Source: SCGC-AAA076-P13 sp965656035 (GTDB lineage: Bacteria; Pseudomonadota; Gammaproteobacteria; Magnimaribacterales; D2472). Taken from it: DNA of 8,020 nucleotides. Position numbers and translations under genes: made by a program. Shown here piece by piece: positions 1-5,996 of this stretch (position 1 is its first letter; each line of letters starts with the position of its first letter). The notes under the pieces were generated by a model. It saw nothing but the letters and a program-made list of their open reading frames with translations, ran no database searches and was not told the DNA's origin. Location of the stretch: positions 1-8,020 of the forward strand of contig CBFHIO010000045.1 of the NCBI GenBank assembly GCA_965656035.1, written 5' to 3'.

Positions 1-64
1 CGTTTTGACTTTGCATCAGAAAGGCCTCAGCAATTGTATTAAACTGAGCTTTATACATAGTCAT
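1..64 (-). CDS. ccmD: Probable CcmD, heme exporter subunit (N-terminal fragment)
   Basis: The ATG at 62-64 overlaps the last codons of ccmC in another frame, and the frame stays open to the left edge. The 21 visible residues begin MTMYKAQFNTIAEAF and continue LMQSQN. CcmD is a small single-pass inner-membrane protein that helps release heme-loaded CcmE from the CcmABC complex, and it normally follows ccmC directly, often overlapping it. The visible residues resemble the short pre-membrane segment of CcmD (an aromatic, then EFFAM-like, then a turn), but the membrane helix lies outside the window. The call therefore rests mainly on position. A second in-frame ATG at 56-58 is an alternative start. 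Confidence 0.55.
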   Translation of the reverse strand, partial: MTMYKAQFNTIAEAFLMQSQN

Positions 65-782
65 GCACCCATGATTTATTCTTTTCTCTTTTTAAAATTT
101 GAAACTTAGATGAGAGTATTACTAAGCATACAACCAATCCAGCAAAACCGATAATAGAACCAAATAAAGGATATAGCATTACCAAATCAATTGCTGGTTT
201 TTCTGACAGGGTAATAGATGCTGGTTGATGCAAAGTACTCCACCATTCAACAGACATTTTTATTATTGGAATATTAACTGAACCAACTAAAACAAGAATT
301 GATAAAAACTTGTCTGCTTTTTCATAATTATTAAATGAATCATGCAATGAGATGAGACCTAAATACATAATAAATAGGATCAAAGTAGATACAATTCTAG
401 CATCCCATACCCACCAGGTACCCCATGTAGGTATGCCCCAAATAGATCCTGATACTAAAGCTATAAAAGTAGTGATCGCTCCTATTGGAGCTATTGATCT
501 GACAAGATATACAGACAGTTTTACTTTCCATATTAAATAGACACCGCTTGCAACTGCCATTGCTAGATACAATGATTGAGATATAAATGAAGCTGGAACA
601 TGAAGATAGATTATTCTATAAGAATTACCTTGAACAAAATCTTCAGGCGTTAAAAAAAATCCATAAAAGATTGAAAGAAGATATATAACTAGTGATAAAT
701 AAAAAATATAGGGGTATATCCTGTTAACTTGGAACATATAAGTTTTTGGTGAAGCAAATTGATGTACAAGTTTTTTTATCAC
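51..782 (-). CDS. ccmC: CcmC, heme exporter / heme-handling integral membrane protein
   Basis: CcmC is the inner-membrane subunit of cytochrome c maturation System I that presents heme at the periplasmic face and promotes its covalent attachment to CcmE. The 243-residue protein has the usual length and about six hydrophobic segments. The tryptophan-rich heme-binding WWD signature (WGIPTWGTWWVWD) is at residues 115-127. The two expected axial histidines are present: H61 in IIYLHVPAS and H185 in EWWSTLHQP. QGNSYRIIYLHVPA at 51-64 is nearly the enterobacterial sequence. The start is GTG at 780-782. It is preferred over the ATG at codon 16 because the N-terminal HQ-P-Y pattern aligns with E. coli CcmC from its first residue, and an in-frame TAG lies a few codons upstream. 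It follows ccmB by 27 bases without a clear Shine-Dalgarno site and overlaps the next gene. Confidence 0.95.
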   Translation of the reverse strand: MIKKLVHQFASPKTYMFQVNRIYPYIFYLSLVIYLLSIFYGFFLTPEDFVQGNSYRIIYLHVPASFISQSLYLAMAVASGVYLIWKVKLSVYLVRSIAPIGAITTFIALVSGSIWGIPTWGTWWVWDARIVSTLILFIMYLGLISLHDSFNNYEKADKFLSILVLVGSVNIPIIKMSVEWWSTLHQPASITLSEKPAIDLVMLYPLFGSIIGFAGLVVCLVILSSKFQILKREKNKSWVHDYV

Positions 783-809
783 AATAAATAGATTCTAAAC
801 GATAAATAA

Positions 810-1457
810 TTATTCTAAATGCGCTCTAATAATATATGAAATTATCATTGGAGTAATCGTTATTATAATCGATAAGATGCCTAAAAGCAGAAACAAAAAA
901 CCGGAATAATTCAAATTGAAATTAATGGCAACTACAACTTTGCCTAAAATAATTAATAAGGGTAAAAGCATCGGCAATGTGACCAAGGTTCCCAGAACCG
1001 AGCCTTTAGTTAAACTTAAGGCATTTCCAAAACTAAATACATTCATAAAAATATAGGTTGTAATTAATAAAACTGGAAAAATTTGGAACCCTAAATTGTT
1101 TTGATTTGTTATGCCAATACAAAAAATTCCACCTAAAACTGATATTGGAATTCCAATTACTAACCAATAGATGAATATTTTTGCAGCAATAATAAATGAT
1201 AAGTTATGACGCGATATTGCATATTGTTCTATTGAGCCATCATTATAATCTTCCAAAAAAATATCTTCTGTAGCTAGCATCATTACCAATAAAGCAGCAA
1301 TCCAAAGTATAGAAAAAAATGCTTGGCTCAGCTCAATATTAGACACTTCAACAGTTAAAGGATAAGCGATCATAATTAAAACAAAGACCAAAATAGGTCC
1401 AAGCCAACCTCTAGATTTCTTGAGAAGCTTTAAAAGTTCAAATTTAATAATGCCCAT
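810..1457 (-). CDS. ccmB: CcmB, heme exporter ABC-type permease
   Basis: CcmB is the polytopic membrane partner of the CcmA ATPase in the CcmABCD complex, which drives release of heme-loaded CcmE for cytochrome c assembly. The 215-residue protein is close to the usual length of about 220. It has about six hydrophobic segments, at roughly 20-37, 44-62, 87-112, 125-145, 153-177 and 186-210. The family-typical cytoplasmic segment DIFLEDYNDGSIEQ is at 65-78, after the helix ILWIAALLVMML, and the TLPMLLPLLIILG segment is at 160-172. The ATG is three bases beyond the ccmA stop, with no evident Shine-Dalgarno site, so translational coupling to ccmA is likely. Confidence 0.93.
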   Translation of the reverse strand: MGIIKFELLKLLKKSRGWLGPILVFVLIMIAYPLTVEVSNIELSQAFFSILWIAALLVMMLATEDIFLEDYNDGSIEQYAISRHNLSFIIAAKIFIYWLVIGIPISVLGGIFCIGITNQNNLGFQIFPVLLITTYIFMNVFSFGNALSLTKGSVLGTLVTLPMLLPLLIILGKVVVAINFNLNYSGFLFLLLGILSIIITITPMIISYIIRAHLE

Positions 1458-1460
1458 AAT

Positions 1461-2027
1461 CTAAATATTTAAAGTATCTGAGACAAAGTCTAGTTTTATG
1501 TGTGACGAATATAATATAGCTTTTTGTTCTTTAAGTTCTTTTTTAAGAAAATCTACTAAGGTTTCTTGAGAATTATTATCTAGTCCAACACATGGCTCAT
1601 CAAGGACTAAAAGATCTGAATCATTTAGAAAAAGCCTCAGAAGTGCAATTTTCTTTTGCTGTCCAAATGATAGGTTTGCGATATTTATATCAAGGGATTG
1701 ATCTAGACCAAATATTTTCAAATAATGATCAAGTTTTTTATGATTATCTAGGCTCATAAGAATTAAATTGTCTTCAATACTAAGATATTGCTTAAGAGCA
1801 TTTTTGTGACCTATGAAGCAAATGTCTTTATCTGTCTTAACAATTAAATCTCCTTTTGAAGGTTTTGTAAGGCCACAAACCATTCTTAGAAGAGTTGTTT
1901 TTCCAGAACCATTCTCACCCCGAACATGCAATGCATTTCCTTTTAATAGGTCAAAGGAGATGCTTTGAAATAATTTTTTATCGTTAATCTTGTAACTTAA
2001 GTTTTGTGCCGTTACTGTGGGATTCAT
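1461..2027 (-). CDS. ccmA: CcmA, ATP-binding subunit of the heme exporter complex
   Basis: CcmA is the cytoplasmic ABC ATPase of System I cytochrome c maturation and works with CcmB and CcmC. All nucleotide-binding motifs are present: Walker A GENGSGKT at 37-44, a Q-loop region with the CcmA-like FIGHKNALK at 70-78, signature LSFGQ at 118-122, Walker B LLVLDE at 138-143, D-loop GLD at 147-149 and switch histidine H175. The Q-loop glutamine is not obvious; CcmA proteins commonly have a GH sequence there. At 188 residues it is slightly short (E. coli CcmA is about 205), with the loss mostly at the C-terminus after the switch region. The ATG lies three bases after the preceding stop (TAA AAA ATG), and ccmB follows three bases after its own stop. 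The order ccmA-B-C-(D) supports the assignment over a generic ABC ATPase. Confidence 0.94.
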   Translation of the reverse strand: MNPTVTAQNLSYKINDKKLFQSISFDLLKGNALHVRGENGSGKTTLLRMVCGLTKPSKGDLIVKTDKDICFIGHKNALKQYLSIEDNLILMSLDNHKKLDHYLKIFGLDQSLDINIANLSFGQQKKIALLRLFLNDSDLLVLDEPCVGLDNNSQETLVDFLKKELKEQKAILYSSHIKLDFVSDTLNI

Positions 2028-2030
2028 TTT

Positions 2031-2543
2031 TTAAACAAGTTGAAGGTTTTTTGTTCTTATTATAAGTGCTGGCAATGGTTTTTGTGGATCTATTCTAGAA
2101 TATAACCTTTTAGATATTTCTGAAAAAATATTAGGCTCTATTGAACCAAAACCACCCACAGAAAAATATAACCTTTTAGAAAAATAAATACCTTGTTCTA
2201 AGTCAGGAATGCTTCTCAATACAGTATTAACTTTTTTAATCCTCTGCATGAAGTTTTTTCTTTTAGAGTTATATTGAAACCAGCCCCAGGATGATAAACC
2301 AATTAATGCAATCTTTTTTAAAGAATCTTTAGCTTCGCTATTTGGAAAAGATGAAGGAGGTAAGAGAACTATCAATTCACCTTTTGATATAGTAATTAAA
2401 TTCTCTAAACTGCCTAAAATAGAATCTTTAGAATTAAAGTTTAATGGCAAAAACTCTTCAAACTTATTGTTCGAAGGAAGCTTGATGCTAGCAAGTCTAG
2501 ATTTTGAGCCAAGAACTATATAGGTTACTAATTCTTGGCTCAA
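2031..2543 (-). CDS. Degenerate GT-A glycosyltransferase-like protein of unknown function
   Basis: I do not recognise a named gene. The 170-residue product is soluble, with no signal peptide or membrane span. Its second half resembles family 2 glycosyltransferases of the rSAM/selenodomain-associated type (TIGR04283-like): WGWF at 86-89, N106, R110, then QGIYFSKRLYFSVGGF at 117-132, matching the GDQGIFVRRELFERVGGF pattern. The central SKGELIVLLPPSSFPN (53-68) sits where these enzymes have a strand ending in a metal-binding HADT/DxD motif. Here the acidic residues are replaced by PPSS. The first Rossmann strand (SVIIPALNE type) is also missing, so the enzyme is likely inactive or has changed role. 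The start is TTG at 2541-2543, seven bases after the metY stop. An in-frame TAG lies upstream and no ATG is available nearby. It sits directly before ccmA with a three-base gap. Homology is inferred by eye. Confidence 0.6.
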   Translation of the reverse strand: MSQELVTYIVLGSKSRLASIKLPSNNKFEEFLPLNFNSKDSILGSLENLITISKGELIVLLPPSSFPNSEAKDSLKKIALIGLSSWGWFQYNSKRKNFMQRIKKVNTVLRSIPDLEQGIYFSKRLYFSVGGFGSIEPNIFSEISKRLYSRIDPQKPLPALIIRTKNLQLV

Positions 2544-2550
2544 GATAAAA

Positions 2551-3843
2551 TTATATCTTTGCTAAGGCTTGATCTATGTCAGCAATAATGTCATCTACAT
2601 GCTCAAGACCTATTGAAAGCCTTACATAACCAGGTGTTACACCTGCTGATAGAAGCTCTTCTTCATTTAGCTGACTGTGAGTAGTGCTAGCAGGGTGAAT
2701 GGCTAGACTTCTTGAGTCACCAATATTGGCAACATGATAGACCATTTCTAAAGCATCAATAAATTTCTTACCAGCTTCGACTCCGCCTTTTATTTCAAAG
2801 CCCATCAATGCCCCGTTACCTTTTGTAAGATATTTTTCGGCTCTTTCTTTTGAATATCCCTCCATCTTTGAAGGGTATCCAACTCTCTCAACAGACTCAT
2901 GATTTGCTAAATATTCAGCAACCTTTTCAGCGTTAGAGGAGTGTTCTCTCATTCTTAAAGCAAGAGTTTCCAAGCCTTGAATAAACATAAATGCATTAAA
3001 TGGGCTCATAGCAGCACCCATGTCTCTTAATATAGTTGTTCTTGCCTTTAATATATATGCTATTGGTCCAAGTGGTTTAACAGCCTCTGTCCATACGGCT
3101 CCTGCATATGACGGATCTGGATTGTTTAAAGCTGGCTGTCTTTCTGGAAAAGCTTCCCAGTCAAAATTACCACTATCCACAATAATGCCACCAATTGAAG
3201 TACCATGACCTCCTATGAACTTAGTTGTTGAATGAATAACAACAGCCGCTCCATGGTCAAAAGGCTTACATATTACTGGAGCTGCAGTGTTATCAACAAT
3301 TAATGGTATTCCTAAAGGTCTCCCAATTTCAGCAACCTCAGAAATTGGAAATACTTCAAAACTGGGGTTAGGTAAAACTTCACCATAATATGCCCTAGTC
3401 TTATCGTCAGTCGCATCAGCAAAATTTTGTGGATCAGCTGGATCAACAAACCTTACTTCGATACCCATATCTGAAAAGACATTCTTAAATTGGTTATATG
3501 TTCCTCCGTATAAATGAGATGAAGCTACTATATTGTCCCCATTTTTTGCAATATTTTGGATGGCGTAAGCTGAAGCAGCTTGACCTGAAGCAACAGCTAA
3601 GGCCCCAACTCCTCCCTCAAGGGCCGCTATTCTGTCCTCAAGAACTGCACATGTCGGATTCATGATTCTTGAATAAATATTTCCTAGTTCAGACAAGGCA
3701 AATAAATTTGCAGCATGATCAGTATTGTCGAATTGATAGCTGGTTGTTTGATGGATTGGAACTGCTACTGAATTAGTATTCTCATCCTTTCTCCAACCTG
3801 CATGAAGTCCTATTGTTTCTGGATTTGTGTATGTTTTACTCAT
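2551..3843 (-). CDS. metY: O-acetylhomoserine sulfhydrylase (O-acetylhomoserine aminocarboxypropyltransferase)
   Basis: This cytoplasmic PLP enzyme of the Cys/Met metabolism family converts O-acetylhomoserine plus sulfide to homocysteine and acetate, the direct sulfhydrylation route to methionine. The 430-residue length fits MetY rather than the shorter MetB or MetZ (about 380-400). Visible motifs are the N-terminal ETIGLHAGW (9-17), YSRIMNPT (57-64, phosphate binding from the neighbouring subunit), SGQAA (86-90), LYGGTYN (111-117) with a PLP-stacking tyrosine, D184 in IVDNTAAP (pyridine nitrogen contact), and the Schiff-base lysine K208 in HSTTKFIGGHG. The C-terminal SIGLEHVDDIIADIDQAL is intact. 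The ATG is preceded by AGGGA at a six-base spacing. A SAM-II-like RNA element lies upstream, consistent with end-product control. It is the probable first gene of a transcript running into the glycosyltransferase-like gene and ccmABCD. Confidence 0.95.
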   Translation of the reverse strand: MSKTYTNPETIGLHAGWRKDENTNSVAVPIHQTTSYQFDNTDHAANLFALSELGNIYSRIMNPTCAVLEDRIAALEGGVGALAVASGQAASAYAIQNIAKNGDNIVASSHLYGGTYNQFKNVFSDMGIEVRFVDPADPQNFADATDDKTRAYYGEVLPNPSFEVFPISEVAEIGRPLGIPLIVDNTAAPVICKPFDHGAAVVIHSTTKFIGGHGTSIGGIIVDSGNFDWEAFPERQPALNNPDPSYAGAVWTEAVKPLGPIAYILKARTTILRDMGAAMSPFNAFMFIQGLETLALRMREHSSNAEKVAEYLANHESVERVGYPSKMEGYSKERAEKYLTKGNGALMGFEIKGGVEAGKKFIDALEMVYHVANIGDSRSLAIHPASTTHSQLNEEELLSAGVTPGYVRLSIGLEHVDDIIADIDQALAKI

Positions 3844-3849
3844 AATGTT

Positions 3850-3854
3850 TCCCT
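3850..3854 (-). promoter_or_regulatory. Ribosome binding site of metY
   Basis: AGGGA on the minus strand lies six bases before the metY ATG at 3841-3843. It is one of the few clear Shine-Dalgarno sites in the window. It lies about 50 bases downstream of the end of the riboswitch-like aptamer, so the aptamer's own 3' strand does not cover it directly. Confidence 0.65.
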
Positions 3855-3904
3855 ATAAATAATAAATTAAACATCAACTGAGAGAAGATAAAAAATATTT
3901 AAAA

Positions 3905-3955
3905 TCTCTTTAGCCTATTTTTGAGCGCCGGCAAGCTGATATCAAAAAAGCGCTT
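3905..3955 (-). ncRNA. SAM-II-like riboswitch aptamer upstream of metY
   Basis: Read on the minus strand, this segment follows the SAM-II (metA/SAM-alpha) architecture. P1 is AGCGC (3954-3950) pairing with GCGCT (3928-3924), extendable by a U-G pair. The P1 loop carries TTTTTTG and then GCTTGC (3936-3931), the most conserved loop element of the class. After P1 comes an A-rich linker CAAAAATAG, then GCTAAA (3914-3909), the conserved 3' element. A P2 pseudoknot is possible: loop GCC pairs with GGC (3915-3913), loop CTT pairs with AAG (3910-3908), and a UA step is left between them, where the class contacts SAM. The related SAM-V class shares this core and cannot be excluded. Position upstream of metY and just after a promoter supports the call. 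It was identified by eye, without a covariance model. Confidence 0.72.
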
Positions 3956-3962
3956 AAAGATA

Positions 3963-3989
3963 ATTATATTTTATAAATATTGATAACAA
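3963..3989 (-). promoter_or_regulatory. Putative sigma70 promoter for metY
   Basis: On the minus strand a perfect TATAAT (3968-3963) is preceded by TTGTTA (3989-3984) at a short 15-base spacing. CTGTTG three bases further upstream would give 18 bases. Transcription would begin near 3956, immediately before the P1 stem of the riboswitch-like element, which is the expected arrangement. The surrounding DNA is very AT-rich, so chance matches are possible. Confidence 0.5.
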
Positions 3990-4019
3990 CAGATATATTA
4001 TTAATAACTGGTAAGTTTA

Positions 4020-4048
4020 TTGAAAACCACTATAATTATTTTTAATAT
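4020..4048 (+). promoter_or_regulatory. Putative promoter for the cupin gene
   Basis: TTGAAA at 4020-4025 and TAATAT at 4043-4048 are separated by 17 bases. This start site would leave a leader of only about eight bases and would exclude the AGGG at 4049-4052. A perfect TATAAT at 4031-4036 is an alternative -10 with no good -35; it would keep AGGG, ten bases before the ATG, as the ribosome binding site. The sequence alone does not decide between them. Confidence 0.3.
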
Positions 4049-4062
4049 AGGGCGAAAATATT

Positions 4063-4461
4063 ATGGCAAAAAAATACAATAATTTTAGAGTTGGCGGCTC
4101 TCCTCATAATGTGAATGAGGATTATGCAGTATGGACAAATGATTTGCTTGAGAGAGTTATAGCAAGTAAAACTGTTATTCAGCCAGGAAAATCAACTCAA
4201 GGACACAAGCTAATTGACTCTGATGTCGTGTATATAATTACTAACGGAAGAGGTTCGATGGAAATTGTAGAATATGTTAATTCTGTTGAAGGTCATGGAT
4301 CTGATCCTTCATACGGCGTTGAACATAAGGATTCATACGACTTAACTGCTGGAGATGTTGTTTTAGTTCAATCAGGTGACTACTGTAAAGTCATAAATCT
4401 ATCCGAGCACGATCAGCTTGCTTATTTAAGAGTCTTTGACAGAGGTGGTTGGAGAAAATAA
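4063..4461 (+). CDS. Small single-domain cupin protein, function unknown
   Basis: The 132-residue product has the pattern of a one-domain cupin. An N-terminal strand region TVIQPGKSTQGHKLIDSD (37-54) leads into VVYIITNGRGSMEI (55-68), corresponding to cupin motif 1, where the glycine turn NGRG is clear. AGDVVLVQSGDYCKVIN (96-112) corresponds to motif 2. The usual metal ligands are largely absent: motif 1 keeps H48 but has no HxH pair, and in motif 2 the proline is Q103 or S104 and the histidine is C108. It may bind a sugar nucleotide or small molecule without metal, or bind metal atypically. There is no signal peptide, so it is cytoplasmic. It is the only plus-strand gene here, divergent from metY across 219 bases and convergent with the downstream nuclease-like gene. 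I cannot assign a substrate. Confidence 0.7.
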   Translation: MAKKYNNFRVGGSPHNVNEDYAVWTNDLLERVIASKTVIQPGKSTQGHKLIDSDVVYIITNGRGSMEIVEYVNSVEGHGSDPSYGVEHKDSYDLTAGDVVLVQSGDYCKVINLSEHDQLAYLRVFDRGGWRK

Positions 4462-4464
4462 CTT

Positions 4465-5460
4465 CTAGTAAAGTTTTATCTTTGCCACCATTGGAAAATG
4501 GTCTGTGACACCTAACTTCGTTTCTGGATTAAACCAATGAGGTTTGCCTGTATTCTTGTATGAGTTTAGCTCATTAATAAATACCTCTATTGAATCTTTA
4601 TCAAACTGAATTCCTCTATCTCTTGAAGCCATAATAGTATCTAAAAAATCCCATGATTTTCCTCTGTTGTAGTAGTAAGTTCCTAAACAAGCCTCACACC
4701 CTTCCCTATGCGCAACATACCAAAAATCTTCTTGGCCTTTAAATACTTCGAATTTTTTATCATCTTTGTTTGTGAGATTAAAATCTCCTAGAGCTACAGC
4801 TGGCTTTGAATGGCTTGATACTAATTCTTTGAGCTTATTAAATGATTGAATTCTCATTTGTACAGGATGATAGTTTGATGGGAAATGTGAATTATAGAAT
4901 TTTAATAACTTATTATTAATTGATATATCAACTTCTAATATTGGCCTAGTATCTATAGTTTCGTATTCAGCAGAGAATTCTACATAATGAAGTTTTGGAT
5001 TTGAAATCTTATATTTGCTAATAAAAGCAGTATCAATGCCACGATTATCTGAGCCTTCGAGTAAAATAAAATCTATATAGCCATATGGTTCTAAAAGATC
5101 AAAAAGTTGATTAAGAATGTTGGCATTCTCAACCTCTTGAAGCCCGATGATATCTGCTCCATCGTTATCATATGCAACAATAACCTCTAAAAGGTTGTTT
5201 AATTTTGCAACTTTTGCTTCATTGTTCCAATCTTGAAACAAGCACTCATTTTTCCATCTATTTACCCTGATTTTATTGCATGAACTTTTATGCTCATCGG
5301 ACTGTTTCATCTCTATGGGCAAATAGGCTTTATCATCTTTGCCGGGATCATCAATAGTATCAAAAAGGTTTTGAGCATTGATTGTCATAACACTAATACT
5401 TTCAGCATTCAGAAAGGATAAAGAAAAAAGAAGTGCAGAGCTTAAAAAGTATTTATGCAT
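4465..5460 (-). CDS. Secreted endonuclease/exonuclease/phosphatase (EEP) family protein
   Basis: This 331-residue protein belongs to the DNase I-like EEP superfamily of metal-dependent phosphodiesterases. A signal peptide is clear: MHKY, a hydrophobic core to residue 17, and likely cleavage after FLNA (19). It probably acts in the periplasm or outside the cell. Superfamily motifs in order are MTINAQNLFD (25-34, Asn), LQEVEN (107-112, metal-binding Glu109), DNRGIDTAF (138-146), YNSHFP (189-194, His192), ALGDFNLT (223-230, Asp226 and Asn228) and VTDHFP (318-323, the terminal Asp-His pair). All catalytic positions appear intact. Four cysteines, C61, C73, C255 and C258, could form disulfides. The substrate (nucleic acid, nucleotide or phospholipid headgroup) cannot be told. 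The ATG follows the thioesterase stop with no gap (TAAATG), implying coupling. Confidence 0.85.
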   Translation of the reverse strand: MHKYFLSSALLFSLSFLNAESISVMTINAQNLFDTIDDPGKDDKAYLPIEMKQSDEHKSSCNKIRVNRWKNECLFQDWNNEAKVAKLNNLLEVIVAYDNDGADIIGLQEVENANILNQLFDLLEPYGYIDFILLEGSDNRGIDTAFISKYKISNPKLHYVEFSAEYETIDTRPILEVDISINNKLLKFYNSHFPSNYHPVQMRIQSFNKLKELVSSHSKPAVALGDFNLTNKDDKKFEVFKGQEDFWYVAHREGCEACLGTYYYNRGKSWDFLDTIMASRDRGIQFDKDSIEVFINELNSYKNTGKPHWFNPETKLGVTDHFPMVAKIKLY

Positions 5461-5934
5461 TTAGAGATCTCTTATTTTTAATTTAAGTTCAAAAGGCAAA
5501 TCTTCACTTAATTTGTTTAAAGACCTGTACTCAAGCAAATGATTGAGCTTTGTGTCACTAAACTCAGTAACCTTTCTAGCATTAAGATCTATATGTGCTA
5601 ATACTGTTTCAAAAATTGCTGATAATTCACTCTTATCATTTTGAAGAATGCCAACAAAATGAAGAAGTTTTTTATTAACATTTGCAAGATAAAATGACGG
5701 ATAAACTTTGTCATCCAACTTAAATTCTTTTAAATACCTTATGCTATCTTCAAGCGTGAAAGTAGAGAAACCGCTTGCAAGATATGCGTCATCAAAACCA
5801 AGATCTCTATAATACATAGCAGTATAGACACTATCAAATAGCTGATAGTAATAATTTACATTCATATGGCCGTTATGATCACACATGTCTTTTGAAACAA
5901 TTTTTATTTCAGATTTATATGGAAGAGCTTTCAT
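5461..5934 (-). CDS. Hotdog-fold acyl-CoA thioesterase
   Basis: The 157-residue protein is a single hotdog domain of the 4-hydroxybenzoyl-CoA thioesterase-like family, which hydrolyses acyl-CoA thioesters in the cytoplasm. The defining segment DMCDHNGHMNVNYYYQLFD at 16-34 has the catalytic-type aspartate (D19) before NGHMN and leads into the long central helix. Later strands LHFVGILQND (91-100) and SAIFETVLAHIDLNARK (105-121) fit the rest of the fold. The CDHNGHMN form resembles thioesterases annotated as betainyl-CoA thioesterase-like, but the substrate cannot be fixed from sequence. The ATG is the first possible start because an in-frame TAA lies two codons upstream. There is no recognisable Shine-Dalgarno site. 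The receptor terminator ends only 19 bases before the start, leaving almost no room for a promoter. The downstream EEP gene abuts it directly. Confidence 0.85.
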   Translation of the reverse strand: MKALPYKSEIKIVSKDMCDHNGHMNVNYYYQLFDSVYTAMYYRDLGFDDAYLASGFSTFTLEDSIRYLKEFKLDDKVYPSFYLANVNKKLLHFVGILQNDKSELSAIFETVLAHIDLNARKVTEFSDTKLNHLLEYRSLNKLSEDLPFELKLKIRDL

Positions 5935-5953
5935 TGATTAAGTACGGGGTATA

Positions 5954-5981
5954 AAAAAAGCCCAGTAAACTGGGCTTTTTT
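5954..5981. terminator. Bidirectional Rho-independent terminator after the TonB receptor gene
   Basis: A perfect 12-base-pair inverted repeat, AAAAAAGCCCAG (5954-5965) and CTGGGCTTTTTT (5970-5981), flanks a four-base TAAA loop. Its GC-rich core is flanked by A and T runs, so it gives a hairpin plus U-tract on either strand. It starts 15 bases after the receptor stop codon and most likely ends that minus-strand transcript, insulating the thioesterase-EEP pair. Confidence 0.92.
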
Positions 5982-5996
5982 GATTATTGTGATGTA

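Noticed and set aside
352..540. 62-codon plus-strand open frame inside ccmC
   Set aside because: It lies wholly antisense to ccmC, a gene with intact family motifs, and its translation shows no domain or ribosome binding site. It is a frame shadow.
735..737. ATG at codon 16 as the CcmC start
   Set aside because: The first 15 residues from the GTG at 780-782 align with the N-terminus of E. coli CcmC, so the longer form is preferred.
3020..3208. 62-codon plus-strand open frame inside metY
   Set aside because: It is antisense to the well-conserved metY coding region, and its product resembles no family. It is a frame shadow.
3836..3874. 12-codon upstream frame (MFNLLFIGKHYE) overlapping the metY start on the minus strand
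   Set aside because: It could act as a leader peptide whose stop overlaps the metY start. It has no Shine-Dalgarno site and no methionine run, and short frames are common in such AT-rich leaders.
3844..4062. MetJ-type operator (AGACGTCT repeats) in the metY leader
   Set aside because: No tandem match to the met box was seen in the region. The SAM-II-like RNA explains methionine control better.
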